A DNA stretch of 64,000 nucleotides from Halobacillus sp. Marseille-P3879 (GCF_900240285.1 NZ_OESS01000002.1:682001-746000); one strand, 5' to 3'; counted from the stretch's first letter, positions 1 to 10,096 are shown. A program made the numbers and translations. The notes: generated by a model not told the origin, from the letters alone.

Positions 1-1
1 T

Positions 2-925
2 ATTTTGGATATATTCGCCAACAGAGCCAGAACAAAAGAAGGAAAACTGCAAGTAGAATTGGCCCAACTTCAATACTTGCTTCCGCGCTTAGCCGGCCAG
101 GGTACCGAGCTTTCGAGATTAGGAGGCGGGATTGGCACGCGGGGTCCCGGAGAAACAAAGCTTGAAACGGACCGACGTCACATCCAGCGTCGTATAGATG
201 ATATAAAACGAAGGCTCAAAACGGTAGTAAAGCAGAGGGATCAGTATCGTAAGCGGAGGGATGAGAACTATGCCTTCCAAATTGCTATTGTTGGATACAC
301 TAACGCAGGAAAGTCCACCTTATTTAACCGATTAACTTCGAGTGATTCTTTTGAAGAAGATTTACTGTTCGCTACTTTAGACCCTTTGACACGGCAGATA
401 AGTCTCCCTTCTGGCTTTCAAGCCTTGCTTTCGGACACCGTAGGGTTTATTCAAGATCTGCCAACTACTCTTATAGCTGCATTCCGCTCGACGCTCGAAG
501 AAGTAACGGAAGCTGACTTTATTCTGCACTTAGTCGATGCCTCTCATCCGGATCACATGGAACAGGAAAGAACGGTTAATAAACTGCTTGAAGACTTAGA
601 GGCCTCTCACTTACCTTCACTTACGGTTTACAATAAAATGGATTTATTAAATGAGGTATTTATTCCTCATGCTCATCCGTCAATCACTGCGAGTGTAAGA
701 GATCCGATTGACATTAAACGTATTACAGCTAAAATTGAAACCGTACTTAAAGAGGAATGGGAGTATTATCATGTGTTTATAGCTGCCTCCTCAGGCAAGC
801 AGCTGCAACAAATAAAAACTCAATCTATCGTCACCTCCTACCGTTTTTTAGAAGATAATGAGGGGTACGAGGTTGAAGGTTATATTCAGCCGAATCATCC
901 TCTAAAGGTAAGTTTACTAAGATAG
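2..925 (+). CDS. hflX: GTPase HflX, C-terminal part (5' end outside window)
   Basis: Ribosome-associated GTPase of the HflX family, known to split stalled or stressed 70S ribosomes. The reading frame is open from the window edge, so the N-terminal domain is missing; about 306 of the usual 410-430 residues are present. Visible are the HflX glycine-rich segment ([15 protein letters not shown]), a coiled-coil stretch rich in Arg and Lys, then the G domain: G1 [10 protein letters not shown]3 DTVGF, G4 NKMD. The stop is at 923-925 and ynbB follows after 11 bp, the same order as in B. subtilis. The TTG at position 5 is an internal Leu codon, not the start. Confidence 0.95.
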   Translation: MLDIFANRARTKEGKLQVELAQLQYLLPRLAGQGTELSRLGGGIGTRGPGETKLETDRRHIQRRIDDIKRRLKTVVKQRDQYRKRRDENYAFQIAIVGYTNAGKSTLFNRLTSSDSFEEDLLFATLDPLTRQISLPSGFQALLSDTVGFIQDLPTTLIAAFRSTLEEVTEADFILHLVDASHPDHMEQERTVNKLLEDLEASHLPSLTVYNKMDLLNEVFIPHAHPSITASVRDPIDIKRITAKIETVLKEEWEYYHVFIAASSGKQLQQIKTQSIVTSYRFLEDNEGYEVEGYIQPNHPLKVSLLR

Positions 926-936
926 GAAGATTAATA

Positions 937-2178
937 ATGAAAGAACTTGTAAAACAGGTGGAGGATATTATCCAGCCACAGCATAAATATATTCAAACTA
1001 TTGTGGATGCCAATCAGGAAAAAGTGCTGGACTCTTTTCAGAAATTAAAAGTTTCTGATGCCCATTTCAATCCTACAACAGGATATGGATACGATGACTT
1101 TGGTCGAGACAAGCTTGAAGCATTATATGCAGAAGTCTTCAAGGCTGAGGATGCGATCGTACGCCCACAATTAATTTCGGGCACCCACGCCATTACCACC
1201 GCCCTCTTTGGAGTTCTCAGACCGGGAGATGAATTATTGTATATAACTGGAGATCCTTACGATACTCTGGAGGAAGTTATAGGTCGCTCTCCAAAACAGG
1301 ACAAAGGAGCTTTAAGTGATTTTGATATTACATATCAATCGGTCCCGCTTAAAAGTAATGGTGAATTTAATAAGGAGCAAACTCGAAAAGCAATTAATAA
1401 GAGAACAAAAGTTGTCGCTATTCAACGTTCCAAAGGATATGCAGACCGGCCCTCTTTTTCTATAACCCATATAAAAGAGATGGTTAAAGAGGTGCGGAAA
1501 GTAAGAAAAGATATTATCGTCTTTGTAGATAATTGTTATGGAGAGTTCGTCGAAACCGAAGAACCTATTGAAGCGGGTGCTGATTTGATCGCAGGTTCGC
1601 TAATTAAAAATCCCGGTGGAGGAATTGCGCGAGTCGGGGGGTATATTGCTGGACGAGCTGATTTAATCGAGTTATGCAGCTATCGGTTGACAGCGCCCGG
1701 TCTTGGAAAGGAGACTGGTCCCAGTTTAAATATGCTGCAGGAAATGTATCAAGGTATCTTCCTGGCTCCGCATGTGGTGGGAGAAGCATTAAAAGGTGCT
1801 GTGTTTACAGCGAAGCTTCTTCAGTCAAAAGGCTTTACTACTTCTCCTGCCTTTGATGAGCACCGGACAGATTTAATACAATCGGTTAATTTTGATTCAG
1901 CAGAACAAATGACTGCGTTCTGTCAAGCTGTTCAAGCAGCTTCTCCAATTAATTCACATGTGACCCCTCACCCCAGCCCGATGCCCGGGTATGAGAACGA
2001 GGTAATTATGGCAGCTGGCACGTTTATTCAAGGGGCCAGCTTAGAATTAACGGCTGATGGACCAATCAGGCCGCCATATATGGCTTTCGTACAGGGAGGA
2101 TTAACTTATTCTCACGTCAAGATCGCTGTTGTCAGAGCTTTAGAGACAAGTATGAGAACAGAAAAAGTTCATCATTGA
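937..2178 (+). CDS. ynbB: PLP-dependent YnbB, methionine gamma-lyase family (aluminium resistance-like)
   Basis: 413-residue protein of the Cys/Met-metabolism PLP enzyme fold, in the subgroup often labelled aluminium resistance protein or methionine gamma-lyase family. The PLP lysine is probably the one in AGSLIKNPGGG, with VFVDNCYGEFVE upstream supplying the cofactor-binding Asp. The true substrate of this subgroup is not well established, so catalytic specificity is inference. It lies directly downstream of hflX and upstream of glnR as in other Bacillaceae. The ATG at 937 has only a weak AGGAAG-like Shine-Dalgarno, consistent with coupling to hflX. Confidence 0.9.
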   Translation: MKELVKQVEDIIQPQHKYIQTIVDANQEKVLDSFQKLKVSDAHFNPTTGYGYDDFGRDKLEALYAEVFKAEDAIVRPQLISGTHAITTALFGVLRPGDELLYITGDPYDTLEEVIGRSPKQDKGALSDFDITYQSVPLKSNGEFNKEQTRKAINKRTKVVAIQRSKGYADRPSFSITHIKEMVKEVRKVRKDIIVFVDNCYGEFVETEEPIEAGADLIAGSLIKNPGGGIARVGGYIAGRADLIELCSYRLTAPGLGKETGPSLNMLQEMYQGIFLAPHVVGEALKGAVFTAKLLQSKGFTTSPAFDEHRTDLIQSVNFDSAEQMTAFCQAVQAASPINSHVTPHPSPMPGYENEVIMAAGTFIQGASLELTADGPIRPPYMAFVQGGLTYSHVKIAVVRALETSMRTEKVHH

Positions 2179-2209
2179 AAATTTTTTCGAAATTTTTCAG
2201 AAATTATCA

Positions 2210-2226
2210 TGTGAACTTTTGTCACA
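2210..2226 (+). promoter_or_regulatory. GlnR/TnrA-type operator upstream of glnRA
   Basis: TGTGA-ACTTTTG-TCACA is an exact match to the known GlnR/TnrA consensus TGTNA-N7-TNACA. It lies just upstream of the -35 element of the glnR promoter, as expected for autorepression of glnRA under nitrogen excess. Confidence 0.88.
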
Positions 2227-2230
2227 TATG

Positions 2231-2258
2231 TTGACATATGAATGGCTTGAAGTATAAT
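2231..2258 (+). promoter_or_regulatory. Sigma-A promoter of glnRA
   Basis: Perfect -35 TTGACA (2231-2236) and perfect -10 TATAAT (2253-2258) with a 16-bp spacer. It is about 35 bp upstream of the glnR start and next to the GlnR operator. Confidence 0.88.
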
Positions 2259-2293
2259 TAAGGTAGAATTTCTGTTTGGGAGGTGGCACATCG

Positions 2294-2698
2294 ATGAGTG
2301 ACGAAATTCGTCGTTCAATGCCCTTATTCCCGATGGGGATTGTACAATCACTAACTGATCTTTCGGCCCGGCAAATCAGGTATTACGAACAACATCAACT
2401 TGTAAATCCAGCAAGATCAGACGGCAACCGCCGGCTATTCTCATTTAATGATGTTGATCGTTTGCTTGAGATTAAGTCATTAATAGAAAAAGGCGTAAAC
2501 ATGGCTGGAATTAAGCAAGTGTTGTCAATTACTCATCAGCCGGAGAATGAACCTTACGATGAAAAAGAAGTCGAAGAAGTTCACAATGAACTCACCGACC
2601 GCGAACTTCGTCGTATGTTACAACAAGAACTTTTCACCGCGGGAAGACAAGGTAAAATGAGCTTAAGACAGGGAGAAATGTCAAGATTCTTCCATTAA
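2294..2698 (+). CDS. glnR: Transcriptional repressor GlnR (MerR family)
   Basis: Nitrogen-metabolism repressor that binds DNA when stimulated by feedback-inhibited glutamine synthetase. 134 residues, normal for GlnR. The MerR winged helix lies at about residues 10-80 ([22 protein letters not shown]), followed by a short C-terminal tail rich in charged and Gln residues, the part known to sense GlnA. The ATG at 2294 follows a strong GGGAGGTGG site; a TTG 18 bp earlier overlaps that site and is rejected. It forms an operon with glnA (22-bp gap), controlled by the promoter and operator just upstream. Confidence 0.96.
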   Translation: MSDEIRRSMPLFPMGIVQSLTDLSARQIRYYEQHQLVNPARSDGNRRLFSFNDVDRLLEIKSLIEKGVNMAGIKQVLSITHQPENEPYDEKEVEEVHNELTDRELRRMLQQELFTAGRQGKMSLRQGEMSRFFH

Positions 2699-2720
2699 TT
2701 GCTGCATTAGGAGGAGTAGA

Positions 2721-4052
2721 ATGGGATTAACTAGAGAAGAAATTTTCAAAAAAATTGATGAGGAAAATGTAAAATTTATTCGTCTTCAATTTACAGACAT
2801 GCTTGGGACTATTAAAAATGTGGAGATTCCATTTAGTCAGCTGGAAAAAGCGTTGGATGGCATGATGATGTTTGATGGATCTTCCATTGAAGGATTCGTT
2901 CGTATTGAGGAATCCGATATGTACTTAGTACCAGATCTTGATACATTCGTCGTTTTTCCATGGACATCTGAAAAAGGGAAAGTGGCACGTTTTATTTGTG
3001 ACATTTATAATCCTGATAAAACACCTTTTGAAGGTTGTCCGCGTTACAATCTTAAACGTAATCTCAAGAAGATGGAAGAACTTGGATTCTCTGCCTTTAA
3101 CATTGGCACAGAGCCTGAATTCTTTTTATTCAAATTAGATGAAAATCATGAGCCGACGTTAGAACTTAATGATAAAGGCGGTTACTTTGATTTGGCGCCT
3201 ACAGATCTTGGTGAGAACTGCCGCCGTGATATCGTTCTGGAATTAGAAGAGATGGGCTTCGAAATTGAAGCGTCTCACCATGAAGTAGCACCAGGTCAGC
3301 ATGAAATTGATTTTAAGTATTCCGATGCAGTGAAGCATTGTGACGATATTCAGACGTTCAAGTTGGCGGTTAAGACGATTGCTCGCCAGCACGGTCTTCA
3401 TGCTACATTCATGCCAAAACCATTGTTTGGTGTAAACGGGTCTGGTATGCACGCGAACATGTCTCTATTTAATGAGGACGGCAATGCTTTCTTCGATGAA
3501 AATGGTAAAGAACAATTGTCTGATGTCGCTTATCAGTTTACTGCGGGTATTATTAAACACGCCACAAACTTCACGGCTGTTACAAACCCGACAGTGAATT
3601 CTTATAAACGTCTTGTACCGGGTTATGAAGCACCATGTTATGTGGCCTGGTCTGGTCAAAACCGCAGTCCATTAGTGCGTGTGCCTACTTCTAGAGGTTT
3701 AAGCACACGTATCGAAGTACGTAGTGTAGATCCTGCGGCAAACCCTTACATGGCTATGTCTGTATTGCTTGCTGCTGGTCTTGACGGTGTGGAAAATAAA
3801 CTAGAAGCTCCGTCTCCTGTGGATCGTAATATTTACGTTATGAACAAAAAGGAAAGGGAAGCTCATGGTGTTCAAGATCTTCCTGCTACTCTATATAATG
3901 CATTAGAAGAGCTTCAAAAAGATGAAGTTATGGTGAAAGCTCTAGGAGAACACTTATTTGAACATTTTGTAGAAGCAAAAGAAATTGAATGGGATATGTT
4001 CAGAACGCAAGTACACCCGTGGGAAAGAGAGCAATATCTGCAAACTTATTAA
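2721..4052 (+). CDS. glnA: Glutamine synthetase type I (GSI-alpha)
   Basis: Makes glutamine from glutamate, ammonia and ATP, and in Bacillaceae also signals nitrogen status to GlnR and TnrA. 443 residues, the GSI-alpha length without the adenylylation insert. Visible are the beta-grasp N-terminus with [19 protein letters not shown] (Arg61 corresponds to the feedback-sensing Arg of B. subtilis), the catalytic domain with [11 protein letters not shown], the [17 protein letters not shown] loop and [12 protein letters not shown]. Start ATG follows AGGAGG at 2709-2714. A terminator follows closely. Confidence 0.98.
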   Translation: MGLTREEIFKKIDEENVKFIRLQFTDMLGTIKNVEIPFSQLEKALDGMMMFDGSSIEGFVRIEESDMYLVPDLDTFVVFPWTSEKGKVARFICDIYNPDKTPFEGCPRYNLKRNLKKMEELGFSAFNIGTEPEFFLFKLDENHEPTLELNDKGGYFDLAPTDLGENCRRDIVLELEEMGFEIEASHHEVAPGQHEIDFKYSDAVKHCDDIQTFKLAVKTIARQHGLHATFMPKPLFGVNGSGMHANMSLFNEDGNAFFDENGKEQLSDVAYQFTAGIIKHATNFTAVTNPTVNSYKRLVPGYEAPCYVAWSGQNRSPLVRVPTSRGLSTRIEVRSVDPAANPYMAMSVLLAAGLDGVENKLEAPSPVDRNIYVMNKKEREAHGVQDLPATLYNALEELQKDEVMVKALGEHLFEHFVEAKEIEWDMFRTQVHPWEREQYLQTY

Positions 4053-4060
4053 TATCCCCG

Positions 4061-4095
4061 CCCCCTTTAGTCACTTGACAAAGGGGGATTTTTCT
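4061..4095 (+). terminator. Rho-independent terminator of glnRA
   Basis: CCCCCTTT (4061-4068) pairs with AAAGGGGG (4080-4087), followed by a T-rich run, 8 bp after the glnA stop. Confidence 0.85.
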
Positions 4096-4103
4096 ATTTT
4101 AAA

Positions 4104-4143
4104 AAAACCTCCAGGTGAAAGTAAAATTCACCTGGAGGTTTTT
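4104..4143. terminator. Second, bidirectional hairpin between glnA and lexA
   Basis: A 14-16 bp perfect stem around CCTCCAGGTGAA / TTCACCTGGAGG with A-runs upstream and T-runs downstream, so it could stop transcription from both sides. It lies about 160 bp beyond the lexA stop; the space between holds no supportable gene. Confidence 0.75.
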
Positions 4144-4302
4144 GCTATTGGGCAAAACGAGAACGTTATTATCGTCATTGGAAGGGGCCAAATAATAGTT
4201 AAACTGCCATACTCCAGTGGAAAACAGAGTTATGGAAGTTTATAAGTTTTATCGGGTCTGTTCACCACTCTATAACGAGAAAGAGGGATTTTTTAAAATT
4301 AA

Positions 4303-4926
4303 TTAATGTACCGTACGATATAATCCTACGACCCTCCCTAAAATAGAGACATCGTTTAAAATAATCGGTTCCATGGTTGCATTTTCAGGCTGCAGCCGGA
4401 TGTGATTACTTTCTTTAAAGAAACGTTTTACGGTAGCTTCTTCGTCTTCAGTCATGGCTACCACAATGTCTCCGTTATTTGCTGTTGTCTGCTGTCTTAC
4501 GATGACCATGTCTCCGTCTAATATTCCAGCCTCAATCATACTCTCTCCCTGAACGACGAGCACAAACGTATTGTCATCCCCTCCAGCTAAAGAATCAGGA
4601 AGCGGCACGTACTCTTCGATATTTTCAATAGCCGTAATTGGAGAACCTGCTGTTACTTTACCTATTACAGGAGCATAGGCAGCTTCTGTGCGAGGAATGC
4701 TTGTATCCTCCTCTAATTCAATGACTTCGATAGCTCTCGGTTTCGTAGGATCTCTGCGGATAAAACCCTTTTTTTCTAAACGCGATAAATGTCCATGAAC
4801 GGTTGAGCTTGAGGCTAAACCAACTGATTGACCGATTTCTCTTACGGAAGGGGGATAACCTTTTAACAACACCTGTTCTTTAATATAATCTAGTATTTCC
4901 TGCTGCCTCTTTGAAAGTTTACTCAT
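4303..4926 (-). CDS. lexA: SOS repressor LexA
   Basis: Represses DNA-damage genes and self-cleaves when RecA is activated. 207 residues, standard length. N-terminal winged HTH (residues about 1-65, [21 protein letters not shown]), the cleavage site Ala93-Gly94 in KVTAGSPI, and the S24-peptidase dyad Ser129 (QGESM) and Lys167 (ATVKRFF) are all visible, so it should be autocleavable. It is divergent from the SOS microprotein gene and yneB, with four LexA boxes in the intergenic region. Confidence 0.97.
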   Translation of the reverse strand: MSKLSKRQQEILDYIKEQVLLKGYPPSVREIGQSVGLASSSTVHGHLSRLEKKGFIRRDPTKPRAIEVIELEEDTSIPRTEAAYAPVIGKVTAGSPITAIENIEEYVPLPDSLAGGDDNTFVLVVQGESMIEAGILDGDMVIVRQQTTANNGDIVVAMTEDEEATVKRFFKESNHIRLQPENATMEPIILNDVSILGRVVGLYRTVH

Positions 4927-4988
4927 ATTTAAACACCTCGAACATAGGATTATAGTAGTTTCATTCTATCATGGGTTTTCAAAAAACA

Positions 4989-5081
4989 CAAACAAGCGTT
5001 CGAAAAACTATTGACAAGAACAGTCGTTCGTATATAATTAAATCATAAATAGCGAACAAATGTTCAGGGAACGCTTGTTCT
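4989..5081. promoter_or_regulatory. Cluster of four LexA (SOS) boxes
   Basis: Sites fitting the Bacillus box CGAAC-N4-GTTCG: CAAACAAGCGTTCG (4989-5002), AGAACAGTCGTTCG (5017-5030), CGAACAAATGTTCA (5053-5066) and GGAACGCTTGTTCT (5068-5081). The first three have one mismatch, the last has intact GAAC and GTTC cores. They lie between divergent lexA and the small SOS gene, so LexA should repress both directions. Confidence 0.85.
5011..5038 (+). promoter_or_regulatory. SOS-controlled promoter for the 5104 gene and yneB
   Basis: TTGACA (5011-5016), 16-bp spacer, TATAAT (5033-5038). A LexA box (5017-5030) fills the spacer, so LexA would block polymerase directly. Confidence 0.85.
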
Positions 5082-5103
5082 TTCAAAGGGAGAGGATTTT
5101 ATT

Positions 5104-5199
5104 ATGTTTAACAAACTTTCAAAACTGGACGTCACGTATATTTTATTATTTGCAGCAAGCCTGGCTTTCTTATACTATTCAATGGTAACGAGCGTATAA
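5104..5199 (+). CDS. SOS-regulated 31-residue membrane protein at the yneA position
   Basis: ATG at 5104 follows a GGGAGAGG site with good spacing and the frame closes with TAA at 5197-5199. The peptide begins MFNKLSKLD, then has one hydrophobic span of about 16-18 residues (YILLFAASLAFLYYSM) and ends after TSV, with nothing outside the membrane. By position (divergent to lexA, upstream of yneB, under LexA boxes) it occupies the place of YneA, the SOS division inhibitor, but known YneA is about 100 residues with a LysM domain. Whether it is a reduced YneA-like inhibitor or unrelated is inference. Conceptual translation only. Confidence 0.72.
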   Translation: MFNKLSKLDVTYILLFAASLAFLYYSMVTSV

Positions 5200-5215
5200 T
5201 TGCGCTAACAGATGA

Positions 5216-5890
<675 letters not shown>

Positions 5891-5898
5891 TATATATT

Positions 5899-5930
5899 AA
5901 GACAAGAGGCATAACGCTCTTGTCTTTTTG
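5899..5930 (+). terminator. Terminator after yneB
   Basis: GACAAGAG and CTCTTGTC arms around a short loop, followed by TTTTTG, 10 bp after the yneB stop. Confidence 0.8.
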
Positions 5931-5957
5931 TATCCCCATACTAAAAGGAGAGTTTTC

Positions 5958-6191
5958 ATGATTACGAATGAAAAATTAAATCGTATAAATGAGCTGTCAC
6001 ATAAATCTAAGGAACAAGGGTTGACTGAAAAGGAAAAAGAAGAACAGAAGCAGCTTCGTCAGGAATATTTGAAAAATGTCCGCAAATCGTTCAAAAATCA
6101 GCTGAAAGGAATGACAGTCGTTGACCCGGAAGGAAACGACGTGACTCCTAAAAAGGTAAAGCAGATGCAGGAGAACGAAAAAAAACATTAA
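5958..6191 (+). CDS. ynzC: YnzC family small protein (DUF896)
   Basis: 77-residue, very charged, helical protein of the DUF896/YnzC family, whose B. subtilis members sit downstream of yneB and tend to be SOS-associated. Recognisable motifs are LNRINELSHKSKEQGLTEKE and the EYLKNVRKSFKNQLKGM segment. Start ATG at 5958 follows AAAGGAG with ideal spacing; an in-frame start 30 bp earlier lies in the terminator region and is rejected. Because a terminator separates it from yneB, it may have its own promoter, but none is clear. Molecular function unknown. Confidence 0.9.
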   Translation: MITNEKLNRINELSHKSKEQGLTEKEKEEQKQLRQEYLKNVRKSFKNQLKGMTVVDPEGNDVTPKKVKQMQENEKKH

Positions 6192-6201
6192 AGATCTCGA
6201 G

Positions 6202-6230
6202 AAACCGCACGAATCATGTGCGGTTTTTGT
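6202..6230 (+). terminator. Terminator after ynzC
   Basis: AAACCGCAC / GTGCGGTTT stem with a short loop and a TTTTTG tail. Confidence 0.85.
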
Positions 6231-6364
6231 TTATATTATTTGGCACAAGGGAAGGTTAAATGAGGAACTTCAAAAAGAAAATCCGTTGTGAAACTTGTCA
6301 CGTAGTTCATTTCATTATACGATAATACATGTTACATACGCGTTAGAAGAAAGGGGAATTTATT

Positions 6365-8371
6365 TTGGCAAACAGTATTGAACAAAAATCCATTAATACA
6401 ATACGGACTTTAACAATTGATGCAGTAGAAAAAGCAAGCTCCGGTCACCCGGGTATGCCTATGGGTGCTGCCCCAATGGCGTACACTTTATGGTCTCAGT
6501 TTATGAATCATAACCCGGAAAATCCGGATTGGTTCAACAGAGATCGATTTGTACTATCAGCTGGCCATGGATCTATGCTTTTATACAGCCTGCTTCATCT
6601 TTCCGGCTATAAAGTCTCTATTGATGATTTAAAAGAATTCCGTCAGTGGGACTCTAAAACACCAGGTCATCCTGAATTCGGTCATACAGACGGGGTAGAA
6701 GCTACAACAGGTCCTCTTGGCCAAGGGTTGGCTATGGCTACAGGAATGGCTATGGCTGAGGCACATTTAGCTGCTAAATACAACAAAGATCAATACAATA
6801 TTGTTGATCACTATACTTTTGCTATTTGTGGAGATGGTGACCTTATGGAAGGTGTCTCTCAAGAGTCAGCCTCTCTTGCAGGTCATCTAGGACTTGGAAA
6901 GCTGGTCGTTCTTTATGATTCTAACGATATCTCCCTTGATGGAGATTTGAACCGTTCCTTCAGTGAAAGCGTGGAAAAGCGTTATGAAGCTTACGGATGG
7001 CAGGTAATCCGTGTAGAAGACGGGACGAACACAGATGAAATTACAAAAGCAATAGAAAAAGCTAAGCAAAATACAGATCAGCCGACAATGATTGAGGTTA
7101 AAACTGTAATTGGTTACGGAGCCCCTACAAAGTCCGGGAAATCAGACTCCCATGGAGCTCCACTGGGTGAGGAAGAAGTCACCGCAACTAAAGAATATTA
7201 CAAGTGGGAGCACGAACCGTTCCACGTACCTGAAGAAGTATATGAAGACTTCAACACTAAAGTTAAAGGAAACGGTGCTAAGAAAGAAGAAGAATGGAAT
7301 AAGTTATTCGATGAATACAAACAGGCCCATTCAGAATTAGCGGAAGAACTTGAGCTTGCTATCGAAGGAAAGCTTCCTGAAGGATGGGAACAAAATTTAC
7401 CAAGCTTTGAACCAGGTAAAGATGAGTTGGCTACCCGTGCAGCTTCCGGAGAAGTTATTAACTCTTTATCTAAAGCGATTCCTTATTTCTTTGGTGGAAG
7501 TGCTGACCTGGCCGGCTCAAACAAAACAACTGTTAAAGAAGAAGAGGATTTTTCTCGTAATAATTACGCCGGCCGAAACATTTGGTTTGGTGTACGTGAA
7601 TTTGCTATGGCTGCCGCATTAAATGGTATGGCTCTTCATGGAGGTTTAAAAGTTTATGGAGGGACATTCTTTGTCTTTAGTGATTATCTGCGTCCAGCGC
7701 TTCGATTATCCGCTCTGATGAATCTTCCCGTTAACTATGTCTTAACGCATGATTCTGTAGCGGTAGGAGAGGATGGTCCGACACACGAACCAATTGAGCA
7801 GTTGTCTTCTCTCCGCGCTGTCCCTAACCTGACAGTTGTTCGTCCAGCAGACGGCAATGAAACCAGCGCAGCATGGAGACTGGCACTGGAATCAAATACG
7901 ACTCCGAATGCTATGGTGCTTACACGTCAAGGTCTCCCGACTCTTGAAGGAACAAAAGAGAAAGCATATGAAGGGGTAAAACGCGGTGCGTATGTACTCT
8001 CAGATTCAGAGAAGGAAACACCTGACAGTATTCTTCTGGCCTCTGGTTCAGAGGTTCAACTGGCTGTGAAGGCTCAGAAGGAATTAAAGACGAAAGGATA
8101 CGATGTCCGAGTCGTCAGCATTCCATCCTTCGATCGCTTCGAAGCGCAGGACGATGACTATAAAGAAGCAGTTCTTCCAAACAATGTAAGACAGCGTTTG
8201 GCTATTGAAATGGGAGCTTCATTTGGCTGGGAAAGATACGTTGGACTCGACGGGGCCGTGATCGGCATTAATCGATTTGGTGCATCTGCACCAGGCAATG
8301 TTATTATTGAGAAATTTGGCTTTACTGTAGATAATGTGGTGAAACATGCAGAAAGCTTAATGAATCAATAG
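6365..8371 (+). CDS. tkt: Transketolase
   Basis: Thiamine-diphosphate enzyme of the non-oxidative pentose phosphate pathway. 668 residues, full length. Visible are the ThDP-binding GDGDLMEG...SNDISLDGD region, the transketolase motif [15 protein letters not shown] and the pyrimidine-binding domain with [27 protein letters not shown] and [16 protein letters not shown]. The start is a TTG at 6365, 7-8 bp after AGAAAGGGG; no ATG is available nearby. A weak promoter TTGTCA-17-TACGAT is possible at 6295-6323. It pairs functionally with zwf and gndA further along. Confidence 0.97.
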   Translation: MANSIEQKSINTIRTLTIDAVEKASSGHPGMPMGAAPMAYTLWSQFMNHNPENPDWFNRDRFVLSAGHGSMLLYSLLHLSGYKVSIDDLKEFRQWDSKTPGHPEFGHTDGVEATTGPLGQGLAMATGMAMAEAHLAAKYNKDQYNIVDHYTFAICGDGDLMEGVSQESASLAGHLGLGKLVVLYDSNDISLDGDLNRSFSESVEKRYEAYGWQVIRVEDGTNTDEITKAIEKAKQNTDQPTMIEVKTVIGYGAPTKSGKSDSHGAPLGEEEVTATKEYYKWEHEPFHVPEEVYEDFNTKVKGNGAKKEEEWNKLFDEYKQAHSELAEELELAIEGKLPEGWEQNLPSFEPGKDELATRAASGEVINSLSKAIPYFFGGSADLAGSNKTTVKEEEDFSRNNYAGRNIWFGVREFAMAAALNGMALHGGLKVYGGTFFVFSDYLRPALRLSALMNLPVNYVLTHDSVAVGEDGPTHEPIEQLSSLRAVPNLTVVRPADGNETSAAWRLALESNTTPNAMVLTRQGLPTLEGTKEKAYEGVKRGAYVLSDSEKETPDSILLASGSEVQLAVKAQKELKTKGYDVRVVSIPSFDRFEAQDDDYKEAVLPNNVRQRLAIEMGASFGWERYVGLDGAVIGINRFGASAPGNVIIEKFGFTVDNVVKHAESLMNQ

Positions 8372-8377
8372 TAAAGG

Positions 8378-8412
8378 AAACTACTGCATCTCTATGAGGT
8401 GCAGTAGTTTAA
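8378..8412 (+). terminator. Terminator after tkt
   Basis: AAACTACTGCA and TGCAGTAGTTT form an 11-bp perfect stem starting 6 bp after the tkt stop; the T-tail is short. Confidence 0.75.
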
Positions 8413-8431
8413 TGTACATAAAAAGAAAATC

Positions 8432-8496
8432 TGACAAAAGTACCTGATCTCAGTTGACAAAATGTGACAAACTAATCCTTCTTTGATAGTTATAAT
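8432..8496 (+). promoter_or_regulatory. Putative Spo0A-controlled promoter of sirA
   Basis: Three copies of TGACAAA (8432-8438, 8455-8461, 8465-8471) resemble the 0A box TGNCGAA with one mismatch; the last two are one helical turn apart. A perfect TATAAT lies at 8491-8496. The nearest -35-like element (GTGACA, 8464-8469) is 21 bp upstream, like the stretched spacing of known Spo0A-activated promoters. SirA is a known Spo0A-dependent gene in B. subtilis. Binding here is inference. Confidence 0.5.
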
Positions 8497-8519
8497 ACTT
8501 TTCAAGGAGGGATGGTCGC

Positions 8520-8939
8520 ATGCAATTTACTGTTTATGCAGTAAAAAGAGAAGTTACTGAGAAATACTATTACAAAGTAGATCTGCTCAAAAGATTTTTT
8601 GAAGAGTGTCAGAACGATTCATGCACATCCAAATATATGGATCAATTAATGAGTCAATTAGATTATATAACGACGCATTTCTCTTTCAATGAGTGGCTGA
8701 AAAAAATTCATGGCAGCCCATTGAATTTAAAAGAGAGATTATTCGATTGTGAAAAAAATTATGATATACTAGATGGTAAGAATTGCTGTTGTCTATTTCA
8801 GTGTGACAGCCTCTGGCAAGCAGAAAGGGGTTTATTTCAACCGCTGAGAATGTGTGATCAAACGTTTTTTATTATTGAAGAAAGCGGAGAACATTACGGG
8901 TGGATTTCCCCTCTTATAAGTCAGCGTCTGTTATCGTAA
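8520..8939 (+). CDS. sirA: Sporulation inhibitor of replication SirA (YneE)
   Basis: Protein that binds DnaA domain I to block new replication rounds at sporulation entry. 139 residues, close to the B. subtilis 148. Recognised from N-terminal basic/aromatic pattern (YAVKREVTEKYYYKVDLLKRFFEE), the middle SFNEWLKKIHG stretch and the C-terminal GWISPLISQRLL, which corresponds to YGWLNPVKERKF-type ends of SirA. Identity is weak but position between tkt and yneF is diagnostic. ATG at 8520 follows CAAGGAGGG. The upstream promoter looks Spo0A-type. Confidence 0.85.
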   Translation: MQFTVYAVKREVTEKYYYKVDLLKRFFEECQNDSCTSKYMDQLMSQLDYITTHFSFNEWLKKIHGSPLNLKERLFDCEKNYDILDGKNCCCLFQCDSLWQAERGLFQPLRMCDQTFFIIEESGEHYGWISPLISQRLLS

Positions 8940-9013
8940 AATGCTCTATTGTATTCCTGTGATCATTTTACTATACTGTTATGGGAGACAACACGAAGGA
9001 GGAAGACGTTGAT

Positions 9014-9241
9014 ATGACTTTGGGCATCGTATGGGTTATCATCATAGGTGTATTGGCTCTAGTTGGTGGCGTAGCTTTAGGCTTCTTCATTGCTAGAAAG
9101 TACATGATGAACTATTTGAAAAAGAACCCGCCGATAAATGAGCAAATGCTGCGTACACTGATGATGCAAATGGGACAGAAGCCATCTCAGAAGAAGATCA
9201 ATCAGATGATGCGGGCTATGAACAATCAGCAGACTAAATAA
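9014..9241 (+). CDS. yneF: YneF family single-span membrane protein (UPF0154)
   Basis: 75-residue protein: one N-terminal membrane segment (about residues 3-27, [23 protein letters not shown]) then the family hallmark [40 protein letters not shown]. Function unknown; very widely conserved in Firmicutes. Start ATG at 9014 follows AAGGAGGAAG; the in-frame ATG at 8981 would place the ribosome site inside the coding region and is rejected. Confidence 0.92.
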   Translation: MTLGIVWVIIIGVLALVGGVALGFFIARKYMMNYLKKNPPINEQMLRTLMMQMGQKPSQKKINQMMRAMNNQQTK

Positions 9242-9246
9242 AAAAG

Positions 9247-9288
9247 CAAAAACCTTTACTTCACCGTTTAGAAGTAGAGGTTTTTTAT
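9247..9288 (+). terminator. Terminator after yneF
   Basis: AAAACCTTTACTTC / GAAGTAGAGGTTTT stem with one G-U pair and a T-run. Confidence 0.82.
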
Positions 9289-9391
9289 ATTTAATTGGTT
9301 TGGTTCATATTCTGTTCACACTTCTCTAATCGTTTTTTTATTACTTGTTTGATACAATTAGAGCGAGTATATAGATGGGGGACTTTGAATT

Positions 9392-10096
9392 ATGACAGAC
9401 CTAAATGTATTTCTTGCTTTTGGAGCAGGTTTTCTTTCGTTTATTTCACCATGTGTCCTTCCTTTGTATCCTGCTTTCTTATCATACATAACAGGGATGA
9501 GTGTAAGCGAGTTAAGGGACGAAAACGGAATGCTGACGAAACGAAGCTTAATCCATACGATTTTATTTTTACTCGGTTTTTCCACTATTTTTCTAATCTT
9601 AGGGTTTTCGGGATCATTATTTGCTCAATTTCTTATTCAGAATGAAGATTTAATAAGACGCTTAGGTGCTGTGCTGATCATTTTCTTCGGTTTTGTAATT
9701 ATTGGTGTATTCAATTTCCAATTCTTAATGAAAGATAGGAAAATATCATTTAAAAACCGCCCAGCCGGCTATGTCGGTTCATTTATTATAGGGCTTACAT
9801 TCTCACTCGGGTGGACACCCTGCACGGGGCCTATACTGTCTGCAGTTTTAGTATTAGCGGCAGATCAGCCGGATTTATTCTTAATTATGATGGTTGCTTA
9901 TTCTCTTGGATTCTCTCTCCCTTTCTTAATTCTTTCCTTTTTTATTGGGAAAATAGGGTGGATAAAGCGGAATAGTCCCCGTATTGTTAAGGTCGGCGGG
10001 TATATTATGATATTTATGGGTGTGGCTCTTTACTTTGACTGGATGACCCGGCTTACTTCTTATCTTGCAGGGTTATTTGGTTTTCAAGGGTTCTAA
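9392..10096 (+). CDS. ccdA: Cytochrome c biogenesis protein CcdA
   Basis: Membrane thiol-disulfide transporter that passes reducing power from cytoplasmic thioredoxin to extracytoplasmic thioredoxin-like proteins such as ResA/YneN. 234 residues with six hydrophobic segments. Both redox cysteines are present: FISPCVLPLYPAF (near residue 23) and LGWTPCTGPIL (near residue 148). ATG at 9392 follows GGGGG with 9-bp spacing. Its partners ccdC and yneN lie downstream, but a lone MnhB-like gene sits between ccdA and ccdC. Confidence 0.96.
   Translation: MTDLNVFLAFGAGFLSFISPCVLPLYPAFLSYITGMSVSELRDENGMLTKRSLIHTILFLLGFSTIFLILGFSGSLFAQFLIQNEDLIRRLGAVLIIFFGFVIIGVFNFQFLMKDRKISFKNRPAGYVGSFIIGLTFSLGWTPCTGPILSAVLVLAADQPDLFLIMMVAYSLGFSLPFLILSFFIGKIGWIKRNSPRIVKVGGYIMIFMGVALYFDWMTRLTSYLAGLFGFQGF

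Noticed and set aside
8454-8496. Perfect TTGACA (8454) as -35 of the sirA promoter
   Set aside because: The TATAAT is 31 bp away, too far for a sigma-A promoter; the hexamer is better explained as part of the TGACAAA array.
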